The notes: generated from the letters alone by a model not told the origin. A stretch of DNA of 64,000 nucleotides from Mobiluncus sp963511525 (GCF_963511525.1 NZ_CAUPIY010000003.1:171712-235711); one strand, 5' to 3'. Positions 43,127 through 54,692 are shown, counted from the stretch's first letter. Made by a program: numbers and translations.

Positions 43127-45448
43127 TCAGACAAAAATGCGGCCAACTTGGAACACTGCTACCGCGAGCAGCCAGGCGATGACCAGTTGTCCTCCTACCG
43201 CCGCAAGGACGCGTCGCGCCCCGAGCTGACGCCACTGTTCGGCGACAGTAGCCAGGCAGGGGGTATAGGTCAAAACAAAAATCAGGAATGCCAGAGCGGC
43301 CACGGGGGCCGCCGCTGCGGAGCCCGCGGAATCGATGAACGTTTCGCGGGTCAGTTCACGCATCGTCGGAGTGGGATTCCCCTCGTCTTGAGCGGCGGCT
43401 ACGTCTTGGTCGGAAATATCCGCATCGGTGTAGGTGGCCGCTAGTGCGCCCAGCATAGTTTCTTTCGCGACGAATCCGGTTATCAGCGATCCCGTTAGGT
43501 GCCAGTCACCGAAACCGGCGGGAGCAAAAACTGGGGCTATTGTCGAAGCCGCCACTCCGTAGGCAGATTCGTTGGCCGGCAGGGAATCCCCGAAGCGGCC
43601 CTCGCCAGTAACGGGCGTAACCATTAGGAACCAAATCACGATGGTCATCACTACGATGACCTTGCCTGCGCCCTTGATGAAAGCCCAGGTGCGCTGCAGA
43701 GCCGAACGAGCCAAGATGATGCCTCGGGGAGTCTGGTAGGCGGGGAGAACCAGCATCAGCGGCGCGCCGGTAGAGTCGCGCATGAACAGCGGACGCAGCA
43801 GCAGCCCTCCCAAGACCACCATGACTATAGAAAGGAAGTACATCAACCACACCACTTCGGTGGCATGAGTACCAAAGAACACCTGCGCGATAAACATATA
43901 GACAATCATGCGTGCCGAACAGGTTATGTAGGGGGTGAGGATGACCGCCATCATGCGTTGACGGGAATCCGGAACGGTACGCAGCGCCGCCAAAGTGGGA
44001 AGGTTACAGCCAAAGCCCACGATGAAGGGCATAATGACGCGTCCGTCTAAGCCAATGGCACGCATCATGCGGTCGCCCAGGAAAGCGACACGAGCCATAT
44101 AGCCGGAATCCTCCATGACGGCTATGGCAGCGAACATGACCAGCATCAGCGGGGCGAAAGATAGTACGACCCCCACGCCGGTGAGCAAGCCGTTTACCAA
44201 TAAACCCTGCAGAACCGGGTTATCCCAGCCCATCCACGTCAACCAAGTCAACACCCCATCGGCTAGAGACGGGGCATGAAACACTGTAATATCCTGGCCG
44301 GGAACTCCGATGGAGGTAAATGGCAGCTTTAGCAATCTGGCAGGAATTGTGAAGTCCCAACCGCCGACAGCATCGAAAATCCCCTCCAGGGGGTCTTGGA
44401 AAATCGCGGCGAACGTATTAGCCAGCCAGAACACCACGTACATAGCCAACATGAAAAGTAGTGTTCCAGATAAAGGATTGAGCAGCACTCGATCGACTTT
44501 GTCCGAACGCGTCGCCCGCGGAACTTCGATACGTTCTTGACGCAGACCGGATTCGATATTTTCAATCCAATCAAACAGCAAAGCCGCCCGCTGGGTTTCT
44601 TCTATCGGTTTGGTGATTAGCTCTGGAAGAGGGCGACCCGAAGGTTGACACGGTTGACAATTTGTCCCGCCGCAGGGGTTGGAGAGATTGGCAACCGATA
44701 AACCACTTTCCGCATTGGCCTCAACCGACTCGGAAGTCTGGGACAGCGAGGCTTTCGCCGCCACGACTGCCGCCGGGTTATAGCCGGGAGCATGTTTATC
44801 CCAGGGCAAACCGCTGAGGTAAGTCGGATTCCGTAACGCCAACGCAATCAGCTGCGTCGCGTCACGCAGGCCTTCGCCGGTACGCGGGTTCACCGTCGCC
44901 ACGGGGACTCCCAGCAGACAGGAAAGATTATCCGCATCAATAGCCTCGTCGCTTTGAGTGGCGACGTCCTGCATGGTCAGGATGACCGCAACCGGCAGAC
45001 CGGTCTGGGCTACCTGAGCCAACAGGTACAAGGAGCGCGACAACGCGCTGGCATCTAAGAGGGTTACGACCAGGTCGATTCCTCCGTCGTCGCGTCCGAT
45101 GTCGGTTATCGAACCGGGCTGTCCCGCCAGCGTTTGTACCACCACAGACTCGTCAGGAGAGTTGGGCACCAGCGAGTATGTTCCGGGAGTGTCGATAAAC
45201 CGCACGCCCAACGACTTATTGAAACCGGTAAAGACTTCCACCGTGGTTCCGGGCGCATTTACGACCGTTTGATGCATTCCGGTCAGGGCGTTAAACAGCG
45301 AAGATTTCCCCACGTTGGGGTTTCCTACCAAGACCACGTTAGTGGTATCGCGCTTGGGCAGGTAGACACGATGTGCGTGCGTGGCGGCTGTTGCGGTTGA
45401 GCCATCAGCAGATTTGGGCGGCAGCGGATTACATTTGGGGCAGCTCAT
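43127..45448 (-). CDS. feoB: Ferrous iron transporter FeoB
   Basis: A protein of 773 residues. The N-terminal G domain has GNPNVGKSSLFNALTGMH (about 39) and DTPGTYSL. A GDI-like linker with a Cys motif (CGGTNCQPC, about 265-273) leads to the membrane channel, about ten helices with the Gate motifs (SGYMARVAFLGDRMMRAIGL and GFGCNLPTLAALRTVPDSRQ). A Cys pair near the start (SCPKC) may bind metal. I start at the ATG at 45448, seven bases after the feoA stop, because the longer frame runs back through feoA. It imports Fe(II) and is in an operon feoA-feoB-feoC-like. Confidence 0.94.
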   Translation of the reverse strand: MSCPKCNPLPPKSADGSTATAATHAHRVYLPKRDTTNVVLVGNPNVGKSSLFNALTGMHQTVVNAPGTTVEVFTGFNKSLGVRFIDTPGTYSLVPNSPDESVVVQTLAGQPGSITDIGRDDGGIDLVVTLLDASALSRSLYLLAQVAQTGLPVAVILTMQDVATQSDEAIDADNLSCLLGVPVATVNPRTGEGLRDATQLIALALRNPTYLSGLPWDKHAPGYNPAAVVAAKASLSQTSESVEANAESGLSVANLSNPCGGTNCQPCQPSGRPLPELITKPIEETQRAALLFDWIENIESGLRQERIEVPRATRSDKVDRVLLNPLSGTLLFMLAMYVVFWLANTFAAIFQDPLEGIFDAVGGWDFTIPARLLKLPFTSIGVPGQDITVFHAPSLADGVLTWLTWMGWDNPVLQGLLVNGLLTGVGVVLSFAPLMLVMFAAIAVMEDSGYMARVAFLGDRMMRAIGLDGRVIMPFIVGFGCNLPTLAALRTVPDSRQRMMAVILTPYITCSARMIVYMFIAQVFFGTHATEVVWLMYFLSIVMVVLGGLLLRPLFMRDSTGAPLMLVLPAYQTPRGIILARSALQRTWAFIKGAGKVIVVMTIVIWFLMVTPVTGEGRFGDSLPANESAYGVAASTIAPVFAPAGFGDWHLTGSLITGFVAKETMLGALAATYTDADISDQDVAAAQDEGNPTPTMRELTRETFIDSAGSAAAAPVAALAFLIFVLTYTPCLATVAEQWRQLGARRVLAAVGGQLVIAWLLAVAVFQVGRIFV

Positions 45449-45455
45449 CGGATGT

Positions 45456-45845
45456 TTACTCTCCGTTTTCCGCCGCGGGGATATCTTTCGGGGAGCCCTC
45501 ACAGTTTGCGGTGATACCGCAGACCGCCAAACGTGGCTCGAACTGCGGCGAAAGGTCGTGGAGAGCCAACGCGGCCTCGAGGGCGGCCTTTTCCTGGTCC
45601 AAACCGAGCTTCTGCGCAAACTGGATACAGGGCCGCACCAAGGCGGACCGGGCAAAACCGCGGTCTACCGCCAACCGAGTTCCGCGTACGAACAAAACAC
45701 GACCCCCGAAAGCACCCTTTTGCGTGACCGTGAAACGCGTCCCCGGACGCAGACCCAGCTCGTGAATCCGCCCACAGAATCTGGTATCGCACCCCAAATC
45801 CACCATAATCATGGGAACCCCAACAGGACATTCACACAATTTCAC
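45456..45845 (-). CDS. feoA: FeoA-domain protein with C-terminal extension
   Basis: A protein of 129 residues. The first ~75 residues form a FeoA SH3-like domain (FCGRIHELGLRPGTRFTVTQ, then FVRGTRLAVDRGFARSALV). The last ~50 are an extension with two Cys (AVCGITANCEG, about 109-119) and an acidic tail, unusual for stand-alone FeoA. FeoA supports FeoB transport. The start is GTG; TAGGCT lies seven bases upstream, so the transcript may be leaderless and an iron-responsive operator overlaps the promoter. Confidence 0.85.
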   Translation of the reverse strand: MKLCECPVGVPMIMVDLGCDTRFCGRIHELGLRPGTRFTVTQKGAFGGRVLFVRGTRLAVDRGFARSALVRPCIQFAQKLGLDQEKAALEAALALHDLSPQFEPRLAVCGITANCEGSPKDIPAAENGE

Positions 45846-45864
45846 GAAACTAAGCCTAACCTAG
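45846..45864 (-). promoter_or_regulatory. DtxR/IdeR-type iron box over the feo promoter
   Basis: The + strand here, GAAACTAAGCCTAACCTAG, matches the 19-bp consensus TTAGGTTAGCCTAACCTAA at 13 positions, with the right half GCCTAACCTA perfect and the left half degenerate. It overlaps the -10 box of feoA, where a DtxR-family repressor with bound iron would block transcription. Confidence 0.6.
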
Positions 45865-45881
45865 CTAAAATCTTTTTTCAA
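45853..45881 (-). promoter_or_regulatory. feoA promoter
   Basis: On the minus strand TTGAAA (45881-45876), a 17-base spacer, and TAGGCT (45858-45853). The GTG follows after 7 bases. Spacing and -35 are the best of any promoter in the window. Confidence 0.6.
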
Positions 45882-45924
45882 CAATTGTCTTGCGTTATTA
45901 AAACCCATCCTCACTAAAACCGCT

Positions 45925-45954
45925 GGTACCGGGCCCTTGACGGAACCCGGCACC
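45925..45954 (-). terminator. Terminator hairpin after ppdK
   Basis: GGTACCGGG and CCCGGCACC pair with one A-C mismatch over 9 positions around a 12-base loop. On the minus strand AGCGGTTTTAG follows. It lies 34 bases after the ppdK stop. Confidence 0.5.
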
Positions 45955-45988
45955 AAAAATGCGGTTTATTTAAAAGGGATGCTACGGA

Positions 45989-48721
45989 CTACTCGACGCC
46001 CTGTGTAGCGGACTCGTCCCACTTCAGATGCTCCGCGGCAGCACGACCCGCCTCGAGACGCGCCACCGGTACCCGGAACGGCGAACAGGACACGTAATCC
46101 AGTCCGACCTGGTGGAAGAAGTGAATCGAAATCGGATCGCCGCCGTGCTCACCACAGATACCCATCGGCAGATTCGGCTTGGTGGAACGTCCGCGCTTCA
46201 CGCCTTCGGCGACAACGCGGCCCACCCCGTGGGTATCGATGGATTCGAACGGGGAGACCCCGAAGATTCCGGCTTCCACGTACTGCGGGAAGAACACGCC
46301 TTCCACGTCGTCACGGCTGAATCCCCAAGTGGTTTGGGTCAGGTCGTTGGTACCAAAGCTAAAGAACTCGGCTTCCTTGGCGATGGTGTCAGCGGTCATG
46401 GCGGCGCGCGGCAGCTCAATCATGCAACCCACCGGAACATCAAAGGTAACGCCGTATTCGCCCTGAACCTGGGCAATGATTTCTTCGGCTTCATCGCGCA
46501 CCAGCTGGAGCTCACGAATGGAACCAATCAGCGGAACCATAATCTCAGGATGCGGATTCAAGCCGTCTTTCTTTAGCTCACAAGCCGCCGAAACCAGCGC
46601 CTTCATCTGCATCTTAAACAAGCCCGGCAGGTAAATACCCAAGCGGACGCCGCGCAGACCCAGCATCGGGTTTTCCTCATGCATCCGGCGCACGGCCTCC
46701 AACATATGTTGGTCTTCCTCCGAGAGCGCCCCGCCCTGAGCTTTCGCCACCGCGTTCTTAATTTCCAGAGTCGTCAAGTCCGGCAGGAACTCGTGCAGCG
46801 GCGGGTCAATGAGACGAACGGTCATATGCTTGCCGTCCATAATCTTAAGCATTTCCTTAAAGTCGCCCTTTTGGAGCGGCTCCAAGGCGTCCAGGGCACG
46901 TTGACGTTCCTCGGACCCTTCTGGGGAGAGAATGAGTTTCTCTACCAGGGGACGACGATCGCCGAGGAACATATGTTCGGTACGGCACAAGCCGATGCCT
47001 TCCGCACCAAAGTCCAAAGCCCGCTGGGTGTCCGCCGGGGTGTCGGCGTTAGTGCGCACCACCAGGCGGCGAACTTCATCAGCGTGGGTCATCAAGCGGT
47101 CGACTGCCTTAATCAAGTCTTTCTCATCTTCGGTGGCCGAAGCATCCAAACCGGCCTGCAGACCGTGAGAAAGGTAAGTGGTGACAGGCGAATCCTGCAC
47201 CGGAACAGCACCGAGGAACACCTCGCCGGTACCGCCGTCAATGGAGATTTCATCCCCCTCGTGCAGGACAGTGTCCCCTACGGTAGCAGTCTTGGCGGCT
47301 TGGTCAACCACGATGGTTTCCGCCCCGACCACACAGGTCTTGCCCATACCGCGAGCCACCACAGCGGCGTGGGAAGTCTTGCCGCCGCGGCTGGTCAAAA
47401 CGCCCGCAGCCGCAACCATGCCCCGCAGGTCGTCGGGGTTCGTCTCGCGACGCACCAGGATACACGGCACTCCCGCATCAGCGGAGGCCTCGGCAGCATC
47501 GTTATCAAACACAATCTTGCCCACTGCGGCGCCGGGAGACGCCGCCATGCCCTTGGTGAACACCTCCGGCTTACCGGACATGTCAAACATCGGGAACATC
47601 AAGTTTTGCAGCTGTTCACCGGTGACCCTCAGCAGGGCTTCATCGGTGGTAATCAAGCCTTCGTCAACCAGCTGCGTGGCGATTCGGAAAGCCGCGGCCG
47701 GGGTACGTTTGCCCACACGCACCTGCAGCATCCACAACTTGCCGCGTTCGATGGTGAACTCGATATCGCACATATCTTCGTAGTGGGTTTCGAGCTTCCG
47801 CATGATACCCAACAGTTCGTCATAGGACTTTTTGTCGTGTCCCTCCAGGTCTTTCAGGGTTTCGGTGTTTCGAATACCGGCCACCACGTCTTCGCCTTGA
47901 GCGTTCATGAGGATGTCGCCATACACCCCTGGACGGCCCGAGGAGGGGTCACGGGTGAAGCACACCCCGGTGCCGGAGTCCTCGCCCATGTTGCCGAACA
48001 CCATGGTCACAATGTTGACTGCGGTGCCCAAGTCGTGGGGGATCCGCTCGCGGCGACGGTAGATACGGGCCCGTTCAGAGTTCCAGGAACGGAACACGGC
48101 TTCAATCGCCATGTCCATCTGCGTGCGCGGATCCTGCGGGAACGGCTTGCCGGTTTGCTCCTCAACGATTTCTTTGAACTGCGCGGTGAGTTCTTTCAGG
48201 TCACTGGCATTCAAGTCGGTGTCTGCCTTAGCTCCGCGGTTCTTTTTCATGTTTTCCAGCGCGTCAGAGAACAGGTCTCCATCAATGTCCTGTACGGTCT
48301 TGCCGAACATTTGAATCAAGCGACGGTAAGAGTCCCAAGCGAAACGGTCGCTACCGGCAATCTTTGCCAAGCCTTCCACGGATTTGTCGTTCAGACCGAC
48401 GTTCAAAACGGTTTCCATCATGCCGGGCATAGAGAACTTTGCGCCGGAACGCACCGATACCAACAGCGGATACTCCGGCGCCCCCAACTCACGGCCAACG
48501 GTTTCTTCCACCTCACGCAAAGCCTTGGTGACCTGCACGGTAGTTTCCTCCGGGACTTTGCCTTCCTTCAGGTAAGCCCGGCAGGCATCGGTAGTAATCG
48601 TAAATCCCGGGGGTACCGGCAACCCGAGGTTGCTCATCTCCGCCAGGTTTGCACCCTTGCCACCCAACAGGTCCTTTTGATCCTTGTTGCCTTCTGCAAA
48701 ACGGTAAACGAATTTGGGCAT
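45989..48721 (-). CDS. ppdK: Pyruvate, phosphate dikinase
   Basis: A protein of 910 residues. Order: nucleotide-binding domain (GGKGANLAEMSNLGLPVPPGF, about 22), phosphohistidine domain with GGKTSHAAVVARGMGKTCVVG (catalytic His about 447), and the PEP/pyruvate barrel with TEHMFLGDRR and GICGEHGGDP. It interconverts pyruvate, ATP and phosphate with PEP, AMP and PPi. In fermentative actinobacteria it is thought to serve PEP synthesis or PPi-linked glycolysis; ppa in the same window shares the PPi pool. GGAGG is 8 bases before the ATG. Confidence 0.97.
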   Translation of the reverse strand: MPKFVYRFAEGNKDQKDLLGGKGANLAEMSNLGLPVPPGFTITTDACRAYLKEGKVPEETTVQVTKALREVEETVGRELGAPEYPLLVSVRSGAKFSMPGMMETVLNVGLNDKSVEGLAKIAGSDRFAWDSYRRLIQMFGKTVQDIDGDLFSDALENMKKNRGAKADTDLNASDLKELTAQFKEIVEEQTGKPFPQDPRTQMDMAIEAVFRSWNSERARIYRRRERIPHDLGTAVNIVTMVFGNMGEDSGTGVCFTRDPSSGRPGVYGDILMNAQGEDVVAGIRNTETLKDLEGHDKKSYDELLGIMRKLETHYEDMCDIEFTIERGKLWMLQVRVGKRTPAAAFRIATQLVDEGLITTDEALLRVTGEQLQNLMFPMFDMSGKPEVFTKGMAASPGAAVGKIVFDNDAAEASADAGVPCILVRRETNPDDLRGMVAAAGVLTSRGGKTSHAAVVARGMGKTCVVGAETIVVDQAAKTATVGDTVLHEGDEISIDGGTGEVFLGAVPVQDSPVTTYLSHGLQAGLDASATEDEKDLIKAVDRLMTHADEVRRLVVRTNADTPADTQRALDFGAEGIGLCRTEHMFLGDRRPLVEKLILSPEGSEERQRALDALEPLQKGDFKEMLKIMDGKHMTVRLIDPPLHEFLPDLTTLEIKNAVAKAQGGALSEEDQHMLEAVRRMHEENPMLGLRGVRLGIYLPGLFKMQMKALVSAACELKKDGLNPHPEIMVPLIGSIRELQLVRDEAEEIIAQVQGEYGVTFDVPVGCMIELPRAAMTADTIAKEAEFFSFGTNDLTQTTWGFSRDDVEGVFFPQYVEAGIFGVSPFESIDTHGVGRVVAEGVKRGRSTKPNLPMGICGEHGGDPISIHFFHQVGLDYVSCSPFRVPVARLEAGRAAAEHLKWDESATQGVE

Positions 48722-48878
48722 GTGTTAAGCCTCCAACTTTTTCGAAACAATCTGCGCACTACGCGCCAAAACTATCCTAGCAATATTTCCTTCCTCACTC
48801 ACACCGCCCTATTTGCGTCCCCTCACAGGTCTAGCCGCGTTCCAAGCCCGGGTACGATTACGTCCTCACCGGTTGAAT

Positions 48879-48910
48879 CATCCCCCTAGCCGTGCTGTGA
48901 AACGGGGATG
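48879..48910 (-). repeat. Hairpin in the 276-base gap before ppdK
   Basis: CATCCCC (48879-48885) and GGGGATG (48904-48910) pair over an 18-base loop. It is followed, on the minus strand, by nothing T-rich. The rest of this gap shows only the terminator at 48921-48960 and no gene. Confidence 0.35.
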
Positions 48911-48920
48911 CGGGAAAACA

Positions 48921-48960
48921 CAGCAGGTTCCCCTCCCGAAAACGGTAGAGGAACCTGCTG
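48921..48960 (-). terminator. Terminator of the anti-sigma-like gene
   Basis: CAGCAGGTTCC (48921-48931) pairs exactly with GGAACCTGCTG (48950-48960). On the minus strand the hairpin is followed by TGTTTTCCC. It begins 37 bases after the stop of the 48998 gene. Confidence 0.7.
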
Positions 48961-48997
48961 AATGAAAGGAACAGATATAAAAGGTTTTGTATGAGGC

Positions 48998-50641
48998 CTA
49001 TTCCGCCACTGCCGAGACGGTCCAGACCCGCCCTTGGGCGTCGGTCAACAGATAGACCGGCATGTCCAGGATGGAACCGTCCTTTTGCTTGACTGGCTGG
49101 CTAATCAGCCGGGCACTGACCAAGTCGATGCGACCGTCAATCGTAGCTGGCAGCCCCTGCTGGTTGCGCACATCCAAAGGACCATACTTCGGGTCATTGA
49201 GGCGCTGAACAGCCTGAGCCTCAGAGATGACCTTGTACTCGCCAATCTTTGTTTCTTTACCCAGATTGGCGCGAATCGAAGCCACCCCGGATTCTGAAAC
49301 GACAGCCTTCCAGTTTTGTGCCTGCGACTGACCGGGCATCTTAACCGGGACGCTCACCGTGGTCAGACCGTCTTTCTGAGTGGTTCCCGCCGCACTGCTC
49401 ATCACGGTGGCTCCCAAGGAAGCCGCTACTTTCTCAACTTGGGCGATAGCTTTCTCAGAAGAGGGGGCGTTTCCTGCCACTTTCATTACACAAGGAGTCG
49501 GGCCGGGCGAGGGATTCTTGGTCGCCTGCGGATCGACAGATTCTGCCGGCGAAGATCCGGAAGAATCCGTGGTTTGGGTCACTATCACCAGCACTTGCAG
49601 CTGACCAATCTCTACCACTGCGCCAGGCAAGTTGGTGGTGTCAGCGGTGTCGACGTTGCGTGTAGCTCCTTTTGTATTGGAAGGGCTCGGTTCTGGACTG
49701 TCCGGGCGCACCGCCGGGGGAACAGTCTCGGTCGGGGTCTCCGTTGGAGTTGGGGTCCACTTCGGAGTCGGCGTAGAGGTCGGCTCAGTCGGGTCACTAG
49801 GTTCCGACGGCGTGGTACTGGGAGTGGTCGGGGTATTCGGAGCCGGAGTTTTGCCGGAGTCGGGAGTAGAGTTCCCGGTCGGATTCTGGGTCGCGTCGGG
49901 ATTGGGCAACTCCACCGTGCCATCTCCGGGTTTCACCGGTACACATTCCATCCGCACCGCGGAGGGGTTATCAAAACTCAAAGAGGTCAGCTGCCCCACA
50001 GTGACCGTCAAAGTCGCCCCTTTAGTGTCAGTGACGGTAAAGCCGGAGCTGTTCCTTTTAACGGAACCTCGCATACTCAATGAATTCGCGACCTTCTGAA
50101 CTTGATCAGCGGAAACGCTGGCTCCCTTACCCACCCGTGAAATCGGGGCTTTGGTGGGAACAGTGGAAAAATTGCCCGCCGCTACAAACTCAACATCGCC
50201 GACCTTTTCCAAGCGCTGACTAGCTCCGGGCACCATAATCTCAGAACCCGCGGCGGTAATAATCGGCCCATCCGTAATCACGACACCGTCGTCCTGATTG
50301 GGCACTTCACCCGGTTCGCCGGGGGAAAGCACGCTCCACCCAGTGAAACCAACCACCGTCGCAGCCGCGGCCGCGCTCAAACCAACCAGCCAGTTGCGCC
50401 GCACTGCCAGCGTGTGACGACGCATCGCCAAAGACACGACTTCCGCCACCGGGGCTTGGGTATCCGCGGTTTCCACCGCAACCACGTGTGCAGGCGGTTG
50501 GACTGCAAACGTCAACCCTTCGGATTCCATCTGAGCAGCGACCTTAGCGCGCAAAGAATCCAAATCTACGGGCAGATTTTGGGCAGGGTCGAGTGAGCGC
50601 AGAGCTTCCAGCCCGCTCATCTCGTTTTTGTGGTTTTCCAC
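48998..50641 (-). CDS. Membrane-anchored Pro/Thr-rich protein downstream of an ECF sigma factor
   Basis: A protein of 547 residues. A cytoplasmic N-terminus of about 80 residues carries helices rich in Leu, Asp and Glu. One membrane helix (about 84-106, WLVGLSAAAAATVVGFTGWSV) leads to an extracytoplasmic part: a small beta-rich domain, a long Pro/Thr/Ser stretch (about 240-335), then a C-terminal domain with SVPVKMPGQSQ and LISQPVKQKDGSILDMPVYL. The layout, just downstream of a sigma gene, is that of a transmembrane anti-sigma factor, but the N-terminus lacks the zinc motif and I recognise no family. Start is GTG with AGGACAGG nearby. Confidence 0.6.
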   Translation of the reverse strand: MENHKNEMSGLEALRSLDPAQNLPVDLDSLRAKVAAQMESEGLTFAVQPPAHVVAVETADTQAPVAEVVSLAMRRHTLAVRRNWLVGLSAAAAATVVGFTGWSVLSPGEPGEVPNQDDGVVITDGPIITAAGSEIMVPGASQRLEKVGDVEFVAAGNFSTVPTKAPISRVGKGASVSADQVQKVANSLSMRGSVKRNSSGFTVTDTKGATLTVTVGQLTSLSFDNPSAVRMECVPVKPGDGTVELPNPDATQNPTGNSTPDSGKTPAPNTPTTPSTTPSEPSDPTEPTSTPTPKWTPTPTETPTETVPPAVRPDSPEPSPSNTKGATRNVDTADTTNLPGAVVEIGQLQVLVIVTQTTDSSGSSPAESVDPQATKNPSPGPTPCVMKVAGNAPSSEKAIAQVEKVAASLGATVMSSAAGTTQKDGLTTVSVPVKMPGQSQAQNWKAVVSESGVASIRANLGKETKIGEYKVISEAQAVQRLNDPKYGPLDVRNQQGLPATIDGRIDLVSARLISQPVKQKDGSILDMPVYLLTDAQGRVWTVSAVAE

Positions 50642-50716
50642 TTCCCTGTCCTTCTTTTTGAGCGATAATCGTTGTGATCACCGCGCTTCGTCGTTCTTAT
50701 TTATTAAAACTTGGCT

Positions 50717-50753
50717 GGTCGAAACCGTCCTCAGGCCCGGCGCAGTTTCGACC
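50717..50753 (-). terminator. Intercistronic hairpin between ECF sigma gene and its partner
   Basis: GGTCGAAAC and GTTTCGACC pair perfectly (9 bp, 19-base loop). On the minus strand AGCCAAGTTTTAATAA follows. It lies in the 156 bases between the sigma stop and the next start, so it may partly end the sigma transcript or attenuate the downstream gene. Confidence 0.5.
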
Positions 50754-50797
50754 TTGCAACCTATACATGTAACCGGCCTGGCGTTTCTTACACTTTC

Positions 50798-51298
50798 CTA
50801 AGAAGTATTTTTTTCAATCGCTTCCTCCAGCCGTTTCCGTGCTCGCGATAACGCCGCATCCGCTGCCGAACGACTCACTCCCAAGTACTGTGCCAAAGCA
50901 TTGCCGCTCAAACCTTCCCAAGCAACCGCCAAGATAATCTCGCGATCGCGCTCACTGAGGCTCAGCAGAGCCGCTCGCATCCCATGGTCCTCCACGACGA
51001 GTTGAGCCGGATCGGAAAAATCGGTGGAGTCCAGGTTTTCCTGGTTATCTCCCATGGGCAGGGATTTCTTTTTGCGATACCAATTAGCCAAAGTCAGGCC
51101 CGCGGTTTTGTACAGCCAGGGCAGTTCAGCGCCATCGGGAACCTCGGTTTTTTTCTTCCACATCACGGTGAAAACTTCCGCGGCTAAGTCCTCGGCATCA
51201 CTATAGGCCCCGCGTCGATAAAGGAACCGCACTATAGCCGTGCTGTGTTCAGCAAATACCCGCTCAAACCACTGTTCATCGTGGATAGCGGTGGACAT
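50798..51298 (-). CDS. ECF-type RNA polymerase sigma factor
   Basis: A protein of 166 residues from the ATG at 51298, fixed by GGGAGAGG 8 bases upstream. Region 2 is present (FAEHSTAIVRFLYRRGAYSD, then AEDLAAEVFTVMWKK, typical -10 binding), and region 4 (LSLSERDREIILAVAWEGLS, then GNALAQYLGVSRSAADAALSR). Related to the SigE/RpoE group of sigma factors. It precedes a membrane-anchored protein on the same strand, suggesting an envelope-stress pair. The target regulon is unknown. Confidence 0.85.
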   Translation of the reverse strand: MSTAIHDEQWFERVFAEHSTAIVRFLYRRGAYSDAEDLAAEVFTVMWKKKTEVPDGAELPWLYKTAGLTLANWYRKKKSLPMGDNQENLDSTDFSDPAQLVVEDHGMRAALLSLSERDREIILAVAWEGLSGNALAQYLGVSRSAADAALSRARKRLEEAIEKNTS

Positions 51299-51431
51299 AG
51301 GTTCGGCCTCTCCCTTGACGCTGTGCAACGAAATAGTTAACTCATACGAATATACCCCGTAACGCGCTCAACCATGAACCCATCACTGATTCGAATCTAA
51401 AAGAACCAGACCCGAAGTTGGGGTTAAACGC

Positions 51432-51461
51432 CTCGCGGGCCCGCCGAGGCGGACCCGCGAG
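51432..51461 (-). terminator. Terminator-like hairpin after clpC
   Basis: CTCGCGGG (51432-51439) pairs with CCCGCGAG (51454-51461), and an inner CCGC/GCGG stem with a CGAG tetraloop continues the hairpin. On the minus strand GCGTTTAACCCC follows. It begins 16 bases after the clpC stop. Confidence 0.6.
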
Positions 51462-51477
51462 TTGGTTTCGAAAGAGT

Positions 51478-54132
<2,655 letters not shown>

Positions 54133-54209
54133 ACGCACTCCCTTTTATACTCGCTACCAATTTATGCCCCCGCGCCGCGAAAACGCGACCGTGTTCACTA
54201 CCGGCTAAT

Positions 54210-54692
54210 TCACACTTCCAACAGAATCGTGAAAGGCCCGTCATTGGTGAAACTGACTTTCATGTCCGCTCCGAAAATTCCCTGTTCTACCCGCATACCC
54301 TGGTCCTGTAGTGCCGCCCCCACCGCGTCAACCAGCGGTTGGGCCACCTCTCCCGGTGCCGCCGCCACCCACGAGGGTCGATTGCCCTTGTGAGCGTCTC
54401 CGTAGAGCGTGAACTGGCTGATTAGCAGCACCGGCAGACCCAGCTGGATCGCGGACACTTCCGCGCCACGCGCTTGGGAAAGTTTCTCAGACCCACCAGC
54501 CGGATCGTAAGCACCGGGAGCGTCAAAAATGCGCAGATTCGCAATCTTGCGCGCCATTTTTTCGACCTGTGCCGTGCCATCGGTATGCGTGACCCCCAAC
54601 AGCACCACCAGCCCGGGACCCGTAAATTCGCCGGTAACATCCCCGTTAACCATGCACTTTGCGCCCGTGACACGCTGAATCACTGCCCGCAT
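54210..54692 (-). CDS. dtd: D-aminoacyl-tRNA deacylase
   Basis: A protein of 160 residues that frees tRNA from D-amino acids. Family motifs: MRAVIQRVTGAKCMVNGDV, SQFTLYGDAHKGNRPSW (about 93-109) and NDGPFTILLEV at the end (usually NDGPVTFLLE). I start at the ATG at 54692, with AAGGGAAAAT upstream; the longer frame to 54824 is a non-conserved Arg/Gly stretch overlapping the neighbour. It is last in the operon starting at 57204. Confidence 0.95.
   Translation of the reverse strand: MRAVIQRVTGAKCMVNGDVTGEFTGPGLVVLLGVTHTDGTAQVEKMARKIANLRIFDAPGAYDPAGGSEKLSQARGAEVSAIQLGLPVLLISQFTLYGDAHKGNRPSWVAAAPGEVAQPLVDAVGAALQDQGMRVEQGIFGADMKVSFTNDGPFTILLEV

Noticed and set aside
45449..45655. Longer FeoB N-terminus
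   Set aside because: The extra 69 residues are read in another frame through feoA and are Arg/Ser/Pro-rich. The ATG at 45448 gives the usual FeoB start.
46679..48889. 736-codon open frame antisense to ppdK
   Set aside because: It mirrors the GC-rich, strongly biased coding strand of ppdK, has His/Gly/Val-rich composition and no recognisable motif. Long antisense frames also shadow kgd and secA.
51388..51402. GATTCGAATC resembling a tRNA T-loop
   Set aside because: No acceptor, D or anticodon stem can be built around it. It is a simple palindrome upstream of the sigma gene.
54165..54190. ClgR-type operator upstream of clpC (CGCG-AAAA-CGCG)
   Set aside because: The CGC/GCG half-sites are six bases apart where the ClgR consensus has five, and flanks do not match.
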